DNA of 64,000 nt from Tachypleus tridentatus (GCF_004210375.1 NC_134832.1:157229592-157293591); one strand, 5' to 3'; counted from the first letter of the stretch, positions 45,301 through 52,000 are shown. Notes: generated from the sequence alone by a model not told the origin. Program-made: numbers and translations.

Positions 45301-46419
45301 TTATTAGACGAATAATCATGTTATGAACTGTTTGTACAGCTGGTGCTGTGTCTGAATCAGATGGTTTGAATAACTTTGACATTATATTTCAGACTTACTA
45401 AAATAAGTTGTAGTTTGACATAATCAATTACTTACATATTGAAAGTTCATTTAAAATGTGATATGTAAAAATATATACAACAGTGTGCACAAATCATGTT
45501 AAAAACTGTGTTTCAGGAATCAGCTGCTACTTGTTTCAATACATCCCAGCAAATCAGAGAGTCTTATCTACAGTTATTACCCAAGTTTTCAGGTATCTGT
45601 TGCCACGATAATTCTGTTTTATAAAGTATATTCCAGTTGTTGTACATCATAGCAAAATGTTTGTTTACAGATGAAATTCTATGCTTTGCATATAGAGATA
45701 AATTTCTAGCTTTTAGATACACAAGTTGAGTGCCTTCTTCTACATTATAAAATAGGTTTTAGATACTAGAAGTAAGCGTTAAGGAAACTTAACTTTGTTT
45801 CTAGAGGGATTATTAAATTGTTTATATACATTATTCAAAACTGTATATATTTTTATATTGAAATTCTTATATTTTGTCAGAATTTTCAATACCTTTAAAA
45901 TTTATAAATAAATATATTTTAAGTTCTATTTTAATGAAACGGTATTGTTTATCTAACAAAAGGATATAACAAAAATCTAATTTGATAAAGACACTTTAAG
46001 TAAGACAATATACTTTTTTTCAGATGATTACAAATTTGCCCTATTATTAAGTCTAAAATTAACTATGTACTGTTATCAATTTTAATATTCATCTTCATTT
46101 CCATGTTTTCATTTCTAAGGTATAAATAAATGATTTGTTAGATCAATGAAAATACAAATCATATTTACACTTTGTTTCATATCTGTTTTAGGACATTGAA
46201 CTTTTTGGCTACTTTGGGGGGTACCTAGGAATGTGGCTAGGTTTTTCGGTACTCAGTATATCAGACACTATTCTAACTCTACTTTCAAGGTTGTTCTCCA
46301 GATGTCACAAAAAGCAAGTAATAACGGATTCATCTAATAGTAATTACCAGAAGAATGTGGCCAAGGGCAGTAAACTTCACAAATCTATTTCAGTTATCAC
46401 TGTTACAGATTTTCCTTAG
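22689..46419 (+). CDS. DEG/ENaC (amiloride-sensitive) sodium channel subunit, 3' part, 8 exons
   Basis: The join is 22689-22846, 23623-23721, 26617-26731, 36823-36907, 41418-41485, 44481-44550 (or from 44474), 45517-45592 and 46192-46419. It gives about 300 codons with consistent phases and ends at TAG. Family members are trimeric plasma-membrane Na+ channels with two transmembrane helices and a large cysteine-rich ectodomain. Visible in order are a finger/thumb strand region (FHAPHVAPN), PPPYRTNC, a thumb with C-x3-C, further cysteines and HHCKGVCRQPC, the VWP element, and the pre-TM2/TM2 signature FGGYLGMWLGFSVLS. The signature contains the G-F-S selectivity filter. The N-terminus, HG gating motif and TM1 are not in view. 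The C-tail is basic and serine-rich. The exact subfamily (ASIC-, pickpocket- or degenerin-like) cannot be assigned by eye. An AATAAA lies at 46527-46532. Confidence 0.88.
22847..23622 (+). other. Intron A, unique sequence
   Basis: A 776-bp GT-AG intron that is AT-rich, with no repeat array or transposon that I recognise. The open frame 23530-23742 starts inside this intron and is only real coding sequence from 23623 to 23721. Confidence 0.75.
23623..23721 (+). CDS. DEG/ENaC gene 1, exon B (PPPYRTNC)
   Basis: The acceptor is AACTTACAACAG and the donor is AAT|GTAAAT. The exon is exactly 33 codons with phase 0 at both ends. It encodes RTALMLPPPYRTNCTNY and then a short loop ending LLDEN. The L-P-x-P-Y-x-x-N-C block is a hallmark at the start of the thumb cysteines in DEG/ENaC channels, and its Cys is the first of the conserved thumb set. 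Confidence 0.88.
23879..24071. repeat. 31-bp tandem repeat, ~6 copies (intron B)
   Basis: The unit is TGTTTTACTAATGTTGAGAT followed by AACACCTTCCC. Variants have CTTCAA at the end, and one copy has CTGATG for CTAATG. It lies 157 bp after exon B. Confidence 0.93.
24450..26560. repeat. Degenerate ~42-48-bp minisatellite in intron B, split by a MITE
   Basis: There are many diverged units built on TGTCTGTAAGTATTGTTAGT and TATGTTGTATGAGAGCTGTT, or TATGTTGTATGTTATCAAAT as the alternative half. Both half types are interleaved. The array is interrupted at 25297-25820 by a DNA-transposon insertion and decays towards the exon C acceptor. No coding content. Confidence 0.85.
25297..25820. mobile_element. 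524-bp non-autonomous pogo/Tigger-like DNA transposon (MITE)
   Basis: The left end CAGTGGAGCGCAGTTAAGCC is matched by an inverted right end: the complement of CCACGGTTTAATGGCGCTCC ACTG. The element is flanked by TA on both sides (25295-25296, 25821-25822). Both the TA target and the CAGTGGAGCG-type terminus fit the pogo/Tigger branch of Tc1-mariner. Internally it carries several GC-rich CCGCGG blocks, unlike the AT-rich surroundings, and no transposase frame. It sits within the intron B minisatellite. Confidence 0.85.
26617..26731 (+). CDS. DEG/ENaC gene 1, exon C (thumb cysteines)
   Basis: The acceptor is TTTTTCTACTTAG and the donor is AAAAG|GTAAAG. The exon has 38 codons plus 1 nt (phase 0 in, phase 1 out). 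It encodes LCVLECVANVTYKECGSLCV. The C-x3-C-x8-C spacing equals the C-x3-C-x8-C run of ASIC-type thumbs, but the usual C-G-C becomes C-G-S-L-C. Confidence 0.85.
26732..27748 (+). other. Start of intron C, unique AT-rich DNA
   Basis: Intron C is about 10.1 kb (26732-36822). This first part has no repeat or gene I can recognise. A 72-codon open frame at 27487-27705 has no family resemblance. Confidence 0.6.
27749..28032 (+). mobile_element. tRNA-derived SINE with 13-bp target-site duplication
   Basis: The body is 27762 to about 28019. The tRNA-like head contains an A-box-like TGGCCAAGCG and a B-box-like GGGTTCGCATCC. The family body follows (CGTTGGTAAAAGAGTAGCCC, GGTGATGACTAGCTGC, CTCTAGTCTTACACTGC), ending GTGCGAAATTCAAAAAACA. 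TATTATATATGAC occurs on both sides (27749-27761 and 28020-28032). Confidence 0.93.
28033..28837. other. Intron C, unique AT-rich DNA
   Basis: I see no gene, array or transposon. The 78-codon minus-strand frame at 27967-28203 overlaps the SINE tail and has no recognisable domain. Confidence 0.55.
28838..29195. repeat. 40-bp tandem repeat, ~9 copies (intron C)
   Basis: The unit is AGCAGCCAATTAGTAGCATC followed by CTCTGACCATACAGCTACAA. The copies are very similar, with C/T at CAGCC/CAGTC and CCATGC/CCATAC. The exact 40-bp spacing is seen at 28838, 28878 and 28918 and continues to the end. Confidence 0.96.
29196..29849. other. Intron C, unique sequence
   Basis: AT-rich with a somewhat more GC-rich patch near 29390-29570. 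No open frame or repeat stands out. Confidence 0.5.
29850..30555. repeat. TTA-rich compound micro/minisatellite
   Basis: About 700 bp made almost only of TTATTATTATTAGTTACTAG and related words (TAGTTATTATTAGTTTATTA), with irregular unit lengths. Typical replication-slippage DNA in the intron. Confidence 0.95.
30556..30884. other. Intron C, unique AT-rich DNA
   Basis: No feature recognised before the next SINE. Confidence 0.5.
30885..31143 (+). mobile_element. tRNA-derived SINE lacking its B box
   Basis: It begins GCCCAGCATGGCCAGGTGGG and has the standard family body and CGCGAAATAAAAAACAACAA tail. Within the tRNA-like head the sequence jumps from GTAATCCGAG to ACGCACC. Relative to the other copies here, about 22-24 bases, including the GGTTCGAATCC B-box segment, are missing. 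Confidence 0.92.
31144..31374. other. Intron C, unique sequence between two SINEs
   Basis: No feature recognised. Confidence 0.5.
31375..31640 (-). mobile_element. tRNA-derived SINE, minus strand
   Basis: This is the complement of the family: TTTGTTTGTTTTTGAATTTC GCGC at the low-coordinate (3') end, and AGGGATTCGAACCCGTGCG (the B box reversed) to CCTGGCCATGCCGGGCC at the high end. It has a complete head and body with a few differences. It lies 230 bp from the plus-strand SINE at 30885, in inverted orientation, so the two could form a long hairpin in the intron RNA. Confidence 0.94.
31641..32607. other. Intron C, ~970 bp unique AT-rich DNA
   Basis: No open frame of note, no repeat and no splice-flanked coding segment that I can recognise. 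Confidence 0.5.
32608..32890 (+). mobile_element. tRNA-derived SINE
   Basis: The head reads GACCAGCATAGCCAGGTGGC and then GGGTTCGCATTCGCGTCGC. The body is CCCACTATTCGTTGGTAAAA, GAGTAGCCCAAGAGTTGGCG and so on, ending CGCGAATTCAAAACAAATC. It has mutations in the B box. I did not find a clear target-site duplication. Confidence 0.93.
32891..33685. other. Intron C, unique sequence with a small duplication
   Basis: Mostly AT-rich unique DNA. A 20-bp direct duplication TAGCTCTCCAGTTGCACGTG / TAGCTCTCCAGTTGCACATG lies near 33331-33372. No coding signal recognised. Confidence 0.5.
33686..34415. repeat. 75-bp tandem repeat, ~10 copies (intron C)
   Basis: The unit starts AACAGGAAGAACGAGCTATA and includes GATGCTACATGAATTAAATC. 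It repeats exactly every 75 bp (33686, 33761, 33836 and on). The first copies are almost identical. A variant (AAGAGGAAAAACGAGC, TATATAAAAC) occupies two copies near 34210-34320, after which the main type returns. Confidence 0.96.
34450..34592. other. GC-rich island with a perfect 11-bp hairpin
   Basis: A short GC-rich block between two AT-rich arrays contains a run of nine or ten G (about 34507-34516), then GGGAGTACCCCGAGAAAAAC CCAC. It ends with a perfect inverted repeat: CACGTTCAGGG at 34547-34557 and CCCTGAACGTG at 34572-34582, with a 14-nt loop. The GGAGTACCC-GAGAAAACCCAC wording resembles a motif I recall being scattered through many animal genomes. Its function and identity here are uncertain. 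Confidence 0.6.
34593..35316. repeat. 40-bp tandem repeat, ~18 copies (intron C)
   Basis: The unit is GCTGGGTAAAGCTGAGTTAG followed by ATCATCACATAATGATAATA. Variants occur in groups: GGGGAAAGC, ATCATTAGAT, ATCAAATAATGACAAT, and GGGAATAGCTCTGTTAGAAC. Some variants recur at intervals, which suggests block duplications. The low-coordinate end of the minus-strand frame 35213-35491 is this repeat. Confidence 0.95.
35317..36430 (-). pseudogene. Unrecognised broken coding-like stretch
   Basis: The minus strand carries a chain of open pieces in different frames. From the 5' side: a piece near 36410-36350 reading VTEQPEDGLVATIRDNLELT, then 35959-36225 (with LFSVFQQGVDTSIQPSEIKL and LALESQYKI), then 35763-35981 (with HNGCYYHIF, and a proline/arginine/serine-rich tail), then 35346-35609 (basic, glutamine-rich, with RPPSRRQLIF). 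The order, amino-acid mix and basic tail would fit a retroelement ORF1/Gag-like relic, but no zinc knuckle or other diagnostic motif is visible. I do not recognise the family. It lies antisense within the channel's intron C. Confidence 0.4.
36431..36822. other. End of intron C
   Basis: AT-rich, with a short TATATATATATATA run near 36443. It ends in the acceptor CAAATCAACAG before exon D. No other feature. Confidence 0.55.
36823..36907 (+). CDS. DEG/ENaC gene 1, exon D (C-x3-C-x3-C)
   Basis: The acceptor is TTTTCAAATCAACAG and the donor is GTGTAG|GTAAGA. The exon is 85 nt: 2 nt completing the split Gly codon, 27 codons, then AG. It encodes TSYKCYKKVLKELNFLHHC then KGVCRQPC, the end of the thumb cysteine set; the family usually ends it C-x-C-x3-C. 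The split codon AG|A with exon E gives Arg. The last 29 nt and the donor belong to the first unit of a six-copy tandem repeat. Confidence 0.87.
36879..37442 (+). repeat. 94-bp tandem repeat carrying exon D end plus 5' splice site, 6 copies
   Basis: Units start at 36879, 36973, 37067, 37161, 37255 and 37349. Each contains TGTCTGTCGACAACCGTGTA then GGTAAGAAAAACTG, that is, 29 nt matching the 3' end of exon D followed by the GTAAG donor and 65 nt of intron. Two middle copies have GTAAAGACG in place of GTAAAGGTG. Copies 2-6 lack the exon D acceptor and the first 56 nt of the exon. Reading through the first donor gives TGT AGG TAA, an immediate stop. Confidence 0.96.
37443..37928. other. Intron D, unique sequence
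   Basis: A 70-codon open frame at 37718-37930 has no recognisable domain and no splice or initiation context that I trust. Otherwise AT-rich. Confidence 0.5.
37929..38088. repeat. 40-bp tandem repeat, 4 copies (intron D)
   Basis: The unit is AAGGTTTCTAGCCATAGATA followed by TCTGCCATATACCTCACCAT. The first copy has ATACC in place of ATATC; the others are identical, so the expansion is recent. Confidence 0.97.
38089..38744. other. Intron D, unique AT-rich DNA
   Basis: Nothing recognised. Confidence 0.5.
38745..39243. repeat. 62-bp tandem repeat, 8 copies (intron D)
   Basis: The unit begins GTAAGAATTTGTTGTTATTG, then TAGTGGTTTGGGGCCACAGT and ATCCCACAGTATTCCGGCCC TT. Copies start at 38745, 38807 and every 62 bp after. 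Note that each unit begins with a GTAAGA donor-like word. The minus-strand frame 39069-39257 is this repeat. Confidence 0.96.
39290..39470. repeat. AT microsatellite and A-rich low-complexity DNA
   Basis: Includes a run of about 14 TA dinucleotides near 39347-39374, flanked by TTTTATTTA and AAAATAAAGTAAAATAAAAA stretches. Confidence 0.9.
39470..39800. repeat. 83-bp tandem repeat, 4 copies (intron D)
   Basis: Units start with CGTCTAGTGCATGGTGGCCA at 39470, 39553, 39636 and 39719. They contain GCTTGATTTATGTTTCTTAA and end GGACTATGTTCATCA. The first copy is the most diverged. Confidence 0.95.
39800..40235 (-). pseudogene. LINE fragment (3' end of reverse transcriptase ORF)
   Basis: The minus strand reads ILFTRLNKLKKDPPKLYMNG, then AKFLGLTYDTKSTWIQHTNN, RSLSGKNQGALP, then in another frame IIEYASPAWITETQKQLQKL QRIQN. 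This is the RT thumb/C-terminal segment of Jockey-like LINEs (FLGLTFD, RSLSGKNWG, IEYASPVW). It is frameshifted near 39960. It covers the same domain as the left end of the LINE at 20010-21880 but differs in sequence, so it is a different copy or family. Confidence 0.85.
40236..40607. other. Intron D, unique AT-rich DNA
   Basis: Nothing recognised before the 42-bp array. Confidence 0.5.
40608..41240. repeat. 42-bp tandem repeat, ~15 copies (intron D)
   Basis: The unit is ACCAAATGTTTGAAAACGGT followed by TTTATAATTGTTATTGTAAG TC. A second block uses ATGTTGAAAAAGGG and GTGTAAATC. Because 42 is a multiple of 3 and no unit carries a stop in the relevant frames, both strands stay open (240 codons plus, 199 codons minus). 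These frames are not treated as genes because they lie between exons D and E of the channel and translate as a simple 14-residue repeat. Confidence 0.95.
41418..41485 (+). CDS. DEG/ENaC gene 1, exon E (VWP element)
   Basis: The acceptor is TGTATCTTTTATTCAG and the donor is GCAG|GTTAAA. The exon is 68 nt: 1 nt completing AG|A (Arg), 22 codons, 1 nt. It encodes KVTYVIEQETRVWPLSNEEE KA, matching the Y-x(n)-S/T-x-x-x-W-P stretch that follows the last thumb cysteine in the family. An alternative GC donor (AAG|GCAGGT, exon ending 41481) would give phase 0. Confidence 0.83.
41486..41854. other. Intron E, unique sequence
   Basis: The minus-strand 86-codon frame at 41534-41794 has no recognisable family and lies in the intron. 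Its composition is not repeat-like, so a retroelement scrap is possible but unproven. Confidence 0.45.
41855..41950 (-). mobile_element. Fragment of a second tRNA-like SINE family
   Basis: The complement carries a B-box-like GGGGTTCGATTCCCCTCGG. On the plus strand it reads GGGGAATCGAACCCCCTATT, GCGTTGTAAATCCATAGACT and TACCGCTGTACAGGCTGGGG. The layout (tRNA-like promoter in reverse, then CTGTACxAGCxGGGG) differs from the main SINE family here. Truncated. Confidence 0.65.
41951..42611. other. Intron E, unique AT-rich DNA
   Basis: A 63-codon frame (42184-42375) has no family resemblance. Nothing else. Confidence 0.5.
42612..43971. repeat. 62-bp tandem repeat, 22 copies (intron E)
   Basis: The unit starts AGTACTTTGGTCTAACATAG, contains ATACAGAAAGTGGTAAGTTG and ends CTAACCTGGTAATCCT. 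It is nearly homogeneous. Variation is almost confined to TATGAG/CATGAG, GATAC/GGTAC and CTAACA/CTGACA, combined in patterns that suggest multi-unit duplication. Each unit contains GTAAG (in GGTAAGTTGC), a donor-like word. The array ends at a SINE. Confidence 0.97.
43972..44241 (+). mobile_element. tRNA-derived SINE at the end of the 62-bp array
   Basis: The head has CCCAGCATGGCCAGGGGG and the B box GGTTCGAATTCC. The body includes CCCTTTCAGCCGTGGGAGTG and GCGGTGGGTGGTGATGACTA, with tail CGCGAAATTAAAAAAACAAC. Nine bases, AACCTGGTA, occur on both sides (43963-43971 and 44242-44250) and look like the target-site duplication. The left one is part of the array unit. Confidence 0.9.
44481..44550 (+). 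CDS. DEG/ENaC gene 1, exon F
   Basis: The donor is ATAAA|GTAAGA at 44551. It encodes ILLYGLQEIKKITSEKIDDE FI. The start is ambiguous. The best-looking acceptor is TTTAATATTTCAG|CTTAAAG at 44473, but if exon E uses its GT donor (phase 1) this gives G-CT TAA, a stop. Either the next AG (44479-44480, start 44481) is used with the GT donor, or exon E uses the GC donor at 41482 and this exon starts at 44474. The two choices differ by only a residue or two in the protein. Confidence 0.72.
44790..45370. repeat. Degenerate ~80-90-bp repeat (intron F)
   Basis: About six diverged units share TTTGTACAGCTGGTGTTGTG, a TCTGTATTAGACTA-like segment, and AATGATTGTTAGACCAATAA then ACCAAACTATT. It lies between exons F and G. 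It was probably an old minisatellite. Confidence 0.75.
45517..45592 (+). CDS. DEG/ENaC gene 1, exon G (pre-TM2 strand)
   Basis: The acceptor is CTGTGTTTCAG and the donor is TTTTCAG|GTATCT. The exon is 1 nt plus 25 codons (phase 2 in, phase 0 out). It encodes NQLLLVSIHPSKSESLIYSY YPSFQ, matching the N-x-x-x-L-x-V-x(n)-Y palm strand that leads into TM2 in the family. Confidence 0.86.
45593..46191 (+). other. Intron G
   Basis: A 599-bp GT-AG intron, AT-rich, ending CATATCTGTTTTAG. No repeat or other feature. Confidence 0.75.
46192..46419 (+). CDS. DEG/ENaC gene 1, terminal exon (TM2, G-F-S filter, C-tail)
   Basis: The acceptor is CTGTTTTAG. The exon has 75 codons, phase 0, and ends at TAG. It encodes DIELFGYFGGYLGMWLGFSV LSISDTILTLLS: the FGG-x-x-G-x-x-x-G-x-S-x-x-S TM2 signature with G-F-S as the selectivity filter. 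A basic tail of about 40 residues follows (RLFSRCHKKQ, SNSNYQKN, KGSKLHKS). The matching exon of the second gene (58648-58809) is 53 codons, so the tails differ. Confidence 0.95.
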   Translation, partial: DIELFGYFGGYLGMWLGFSVLSISDTILTLLSRLFSRCHKKQVITDSSNSNYQKNVAKGSKLHKSISVITVTDFP

Positions 46420-46944
46420 AAATCTTTTCAACTTTTAAGAAACATTAGTAGTTTGCATAAACAAAAATATAAGTTATATATGCACTTTGGTGTTTTTTTT
46501 CTCTCTGTATTTTATAAGTGAAGACAAATAAATTATATTGATTGACTGCATTAACCTCAAATATGTCTATACTTGAAATAATGTTATTAATCATTAAAGA
46601 AATGAACATGCAATAATATATCTGTGTTTCACTCTTCAGTAAGTAAATTAAATCTTTTGATTTATTGACTTAACAACTGGTAAAACTGTTTCTAGATTAT
46701 TGTTAGACATTTACACTGATATAGTGTTGTAGTTACAAGTTTTGCTATTTTATTATTATTATAATGATTTTATTCAATGATGTGTATACCATAGGTAATC
46801 TGAAAAAAAATAAAGAAAAAAATGATAAAACTTCCATAGATGCTGACTTTAGTATTGCAGACAATATTTCATAATGCAGGTTGAGACTTGGCCTTCAGAA
46901 ATAGTTGAAATGAAGGTTTAAGTTTAGTGCCTAATTACTTGACT
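46420..46944. other. 3' flank of DEG/ENaC gene 1
   Basis: Presumed 3' UTR and beyond. AT-rich, with a canonical AATAAA at 46527-46532, about 108 bp after the stop. No other feature. Confidence 0.6.
46527..46532 (+). promoter_or_regulatory. Probable poly(A) signal of DEG/ENaC gene 1
   Basis: AATAAA sits in AGACAAATAAATTATATTG at a typical distance after the stop. It is chosen by position only, and another AATAAA lies further on near 46810. Confidence 0.5.
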
Positions 46945-47165
46945 GGAACTTGCTTAGAGGTTAGCATGTCTGAGAATTTATGGTTCATAGCCCATTGCTG
47001 CAAAAACGTGCATTGACAGTCATATCTGATATTTCAGTTAGACAGAGTAACTTAAGTGATGGTGGTGGGCACTGTTGTTTAGTTTTCTTTCCAATTATTT
47101 ATCAATTAAAGTTTAGATAAGCCTCTGCATAGGTACCTCTTGTGTAGCTTTATGGAACCATTTTA
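46945..47165 (+). mobile_element. Possible strongly decayed tRNA-like SINE
   Basis: GAGGTTAGCATGTCTGAGAA, then TTATGGTTCATAGCCC (B-box-like GGTTCATAGCCC), a GGTGGTGGGCACTG stretch and a CTCTTGTGTAGCTTTATGGA tail recall the layout of the other SINEs. Divergence is high and boundaries are uncertain. Confidence 0.35.
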
Positions 47166-47659
47166 AAACTTTTATTTTAAGGTATACTTTATTGAACTTT
47201 TCAGAAAATAAAACTTAAATGTTTTAAACTCACCATGGTGAGGCTTCAATGTAAACAAAAAGCTAATAATGTACATACATAGTAATGGTACACTGACGTG
47301 GGAGAAAGTTAAGTAAATGTTGCAAGTCATATTAATTATCTAGCATTAAATTTATAAATATATAATCCTGGTTTGGACTTGAACCTAAAACCTTAAGCTA
47401 AACCGTCCTGAGTCCAAGCTCAGGAGTCTATTTCCACTTATGAACTTTTATAAAACTATTACATTGTGTATCTCTGTACTTTTTAAAGACAAACATTTTT
47501 CTGCTACAATAAAGAGTGAATTATTTGAACATTCTTTCAGCAAACGTTAAAAAACAAGTAAGCAGTTGAGACTTGTGATGCATTCTTTCCATGTATGGGA
47601 TGGCAGCTCATCACTTCCAGTTGTCTTTAGGTGCTTTTGGTTTATCTAGGTAGGCTGAA
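47166..47659. other. Intergenic, unique sequence with a tRNA-like patch
   Basis: Around 47370-47440 the complement has GGTTCAAGTCC (B-box-like) and a TCCTGAG-CTTGGA-CTCAGGA hairpin. I cannot fold it into a credible tRNA; it may be an old tRNA-derived fragment. Otherwise nothing. Confidence 0.4.
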
Positions 47660-47683
47660 GCAGTTAGTGGTTAACCTAATCTG

Positions 47684-47890
47684 ATGTGTTATAAGAGTCT
47701 GAGGCTTCTTGTTAGAGTACTTGTTAATCAGATGTGTTATATCAGTCTGAGGCTTCTCTTTAGAGTACTTGTTAATCAGATGTGTTATATCAGTCTGAGG
47801 CTTCTCTTTAGAGTATTTGTCAGTCGAATGTGTTATATCATTCTGAAACTTGTCTTTAGAGTACTTGTGAATCAGATGTGTTATAGTAGA
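47684..47890. repeat. 48-bp tandem repeat, ~4 copies
   Basis: The unit is ATCAGATGTGTTATATCAGT followed by CTGAGGCTTCTCTTTAGAGT ACTTGTTA. The length is a multiple of 3, so it stays open (47684-47905), which is not taken as a gene. Confidence 0.92.
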
Positions 47891-47905
47891 ATTGTGTGTA
47901 CATAA

Positions 47906-48530
47906 TAAAACTTAAGAGTAAATAACACTGAATATTAATTATTGATTATGATAAATATAACAACCAAATCTGATGTATAATGTATAAAGAAATAATAATG
48001 TTGAAGAATATATAGCAACACACGATGTCTAATGAATATGATAAGTGTAATATCCAATATTGAAAATTAAATAAGCATGATAATAACTATTGAATAGGAT
48101 ACATGTAATACACAACACTTATGTGCAACTTAGTTCTTGTTGGTTGGTAATTCATAAAGATTTATTTGTGAGAAATGTATGAATAACTCATTATGAATAA
48201 CTTGAACTGGTGACATTGTGAGTATTGAATTAACTGCTTTGTCCTTCTGTGTGTGACTAGGACATTAACCTTAGCATACACAAACTTTGTAATTATCAAG
48301 ACAGGTATTATTCAAGTAGTATTTTATTTGTAACTGTAATTGTAGAAGATGCAAAAATATATAAAAATGGAAAATAGGATAGAAAAGCTATTGAAGTTTA
48401 CATGCACAGTAAGATAATTGAACAAAACAAAAGGAAGGAAACACACATATTTGTTCCCTTAATGCATTGAAAAGCAAAACAAAAAAGTGTAAGAGAGATT
48501 CCAGTGACAAATATTTTAGTGTAATGTCTT
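47906..48530. other. Intergenic, AT-rich unique DNA
   Basis: Nothing recognised. Confidence 0.5.
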
Positions 48531-49049
48531 CAGAGAGAGTGATAACTCTGATGAAGATGTCTGTAAAGAAGAACGTAATTCATCAGGGTAGTAGTGGTTA
48601 TCAGAGATAATATTGTAATACATCAGGCCATTAGTGGTTACTGGAGAGAAGACATTTGTAGATCAGCCCACTAGTGGTTATTTGAGATAGATTGTTATAC
48701 ATCGGTAGTAGTTATTGGAGATAGCAAAGTTGTGCAACAGAAGTGGTCAGTGAAGATAAGTATTAAATTTACCAGAAGTGGATAGTAGAGAAAAGAATGT
48801 AATTCACCAGTAGTTGTTAGTAGAGAAAAGAATGTAATTTACCAGTAGTTGTTAGTAGAGAAAATAATGTAATTCATCACTAGACTCATTGCTATGAACT
48901 GGGTTTTGATACCCGTGGCAGACAGAGCACAGATAGCCCATTGTGTAGCTATGTGTTTAATTCCAAGTAATCACTCAATAAATTTATTAGTAGTGGTTTT
49001 TGAGACAAAAATGCAAATCACTAGTAGAAGTTCATGGAAAGAAGAGTGT
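48531..49049. repeat. Degenerate left flank of the 35-bp array
   Basis: Diverged copies of a CATCAG-AGTGGTTA-GGAGA-like unit (for example TAATTCACCAGTAGTTGTTA twice near 48790-48850) appear to be an older outskirt of the array at 49050. A SINE fragment interrupts it at about 48880-48968. Confidence 0.65.
48880..48968 (+). mobile_element. SINE fragment with CAGATAGCCC tail
   Basis: GGGTTTTGATACCCGTGGCA (decayed B box) is followed by GAGCACAGATAGCCCATTGT GTAGCTATGTGTTTAATTCC. This is the tail of a second tRNA-derived SINE type, with the body shortened. Confidence 0.65.
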
Positions 49050-52000
49050 AACTCAACAATAGTGGTTAGTGGTGGATATAATGTATCTCAACAATAGTGG
49101 TCAGTGGTGAATATAATGTAACTCAACAATAGTGGTTAGTGGTGAATATAATGTACCTCAACAATAGTTGTTAGTGGTGAATATAATGTATCTGAACAAT
49201 ACTGGTTAGTGGTGAATATAATGTATCTCAACAATAGTGGTTAGTGGTGAATGTAATGTAGTTCAACAATAGTGGTTAGTGGTGAATGTAATGTAGTTCA
49301 ACAATAGTGGTTAGTGGTGAATATAAGGTAATTCAACAGTAGTGGTTAGTGGTGAATATAATGTATCTCAACAATAGTGGTTAGTGGTGAATATAATGTA
49401 TCTCAAGAATACTGGTTTGTGATGGGTATAATGTATCTAAACAATAGTGGTTATTGGTGAATATAATGTAACTCAACAATAGTCGTTAGTGGTGAATATA
49501 ATGTATCTGAACAATACTGGTTAGTGGTGAATATAATGTATCTCAACAATAGTGGTTCGTGGTGAATGTAATGTAGTTCAACAATGGTGGTTAGAAGTGA
49601 ATATAATGTATCTCAACAATAGTGGTTCATGGTGAATGTAATGTAGTTCAACAATAGTGGTTAGTGGTGAATATAATGTATCTCAACAATAGTGGTTAGT
49701 GGTGAATATAAAGTATCTCAACAATAGTGGGTAGTGGTGAATATAATGTATCTCAACAATAGTGGTTCGTGGTGAATGTAATGTAGTTCAACAATGGTGG
49801 TTAGAAGTGAATATAATGTATCTCAACAATAGTGGTTCGTGGTGAATGTAATGTAGTTCAACAATAGTGGTTAGTGGTGAATATAATGTATCTCAACAAT
49901 AGTGGTTAGTGGTGAATATAAAGTATCTCAACAATAGTGGGTAGTGGTGAATATAATGTAACTGAACAATACTGGTTAGTGGTGAATATAATGTAACTGA
50001 TTAATAGTGGTTAGTGGTGACTATAATGTATCTCAACAATACTGGTTTGTGATGGGTATAATGTATCTCAACAATAGTGGTTAGTGGTGAATATAATGTA
50101 TCTCAACAATAGTGGTTAGTGGTGAATATAATGTAACTCAACAATAGTGGTTAGTGGTGAATATAATGTAACTCAACAATAGTGGTTAGTGGTGAATATA
50201 ATGTAACTCAACAATAGTGGTTAGTGGTGAATATAATGTATCTGAACAATACTGGTTAGTGGTGAAAAAATGTATCTCAACAATACTGGTTAGTGGTGAA
50301 TGTAATGTAGTTCAACAATAGTGGTTTGTGGTGGATATAATGAAACTCATCAATAGTGGTTGGTGGTGAATATAATGTATCTCAACAATGGTGGTTAGTG
50401 ATGTATATAATGTATCTCAACAATAGTGGTTAGTGGTGAATATAATGTAACTCAACAATAGTGGTTAGTGTTGAATATAATATACCTCAACAATAGTTGT
50501 TAGTGGTGAATATAATGTATCTGAACAATACTAGTTAGTGGTGAATATAATGTATCTCAACAATAGTGGTTAGTGGTGAATGTAATGTAGTTCAACAATA
50601 GTGGTTAGTGGTGAATATAATGTATCTCAACAATAGTGGTTAGTGGTGAATATAATGTATCTCAACAATAGTGGTTAGTGGTGTATATAATGTATCTCAA
50701 CAATAGTGATTAGTGGTGAATATAATGTAATTCAACAGTAGTGGTTAGTGGTGAATATAATATATCTCAACAATAGTGGTTAGAGTTGAATGTAATGTAT
50801 CTGAACAATACTGGTTAGTGGTGAATATAATGTATCTCAACAATACTGGTTAGTCGTGAAAGTAATGTAGTTCAACAATAGTGGTTTGTGGTGGATATAA
50901 TGTAACTCATCAATAGTGGTTCGTGGTGAATGTAATGTAGTTCAACAATGGTGGTTAGAGGTGAATATAATGTATCTCAACAATAGTGGTTCGTGGTGAA
51001 TGTAATGTAGTTCAACAATGGTGGTTAGTGGTGAATATAATGTATCTCAACAATAGGTGTTAGTGGTGAATATAAAGTATCTCAACAATAGTGGGTTGTG
51101 GTGAATATAATGTATCTCAACAATAGTGATTAGTGGTGGATATAATGTATCTCAACAATAGTGGGTAGTGGTGAATATAATGTAACTCAACAATAGTGGT
51201 TAGTGGTGACTATAATGAATCTCAACAATACTGGTTAGTGGTGAATATAATGTAACTTAACAATAGTGGTTCGTGGTGAATATAATGTATCTCAACAATA
51301 GTGGTTAGTGGTGAATATAATGTATTTCAAGAATAGTGGGTAGTGGTGAATATAATGTATCTCAACAATAGTGATTAGTGGTGAATATAATGTATCTCAA
51401 CAATAGTGGTTATTGGTGAATATAATGTATCTCAACAATAGTGGTTAGTGGTGAATATAATGTATCTTAACAATAGTGGTTAGTGGTGAATGTAATGTAT
51501 CTCAACAATAGTGGTTAGTGGTGAATATAATGTATCTCAAGAATACTGGTTTTTGATGGGTATAATGTATCTCAACAATAGTGGTTAGTGGTGAATATAA
51601 TGTATCTCAACAATAGTGGTTCGTGGTGAATGTAATGTAGTTCAACAATAATGGTTAGAGGTGAATATAATGTATCTCAACAATAGTGGTTAGTGGTGAA
51701 TATAATGTATCTCAAGAATACTGGTTTGTGATGGGTATAATGTATCTAAACAATAGTGGTTATTGGTGAATATAATGTAACTCAACAATAGTCGTTAGTG
51801 GTGAATATAATGTATCTGAACAATACTGGTTAGTGGTGAATATAATGTATCTCAACAATAGTGGTTCGTGGTGAATGTAATGTAGTTCAACAATGGTGGT
51901 TATTGGTGATTATAATGTAACTCAACAATAGTGGTTCGTGGTGAATGTAATGTAGTTCAACAATAGTGGTTAGTGGTGAATATAATGTATCTCAACAATA

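Noticed and set aside
47370-47440. tRNA gene on the minus strand
   Set aside because: It has a B-box-like GGTTCAAGTCC and a hairpin, but I could not form a consistent acceptor stem and anticodon arm.
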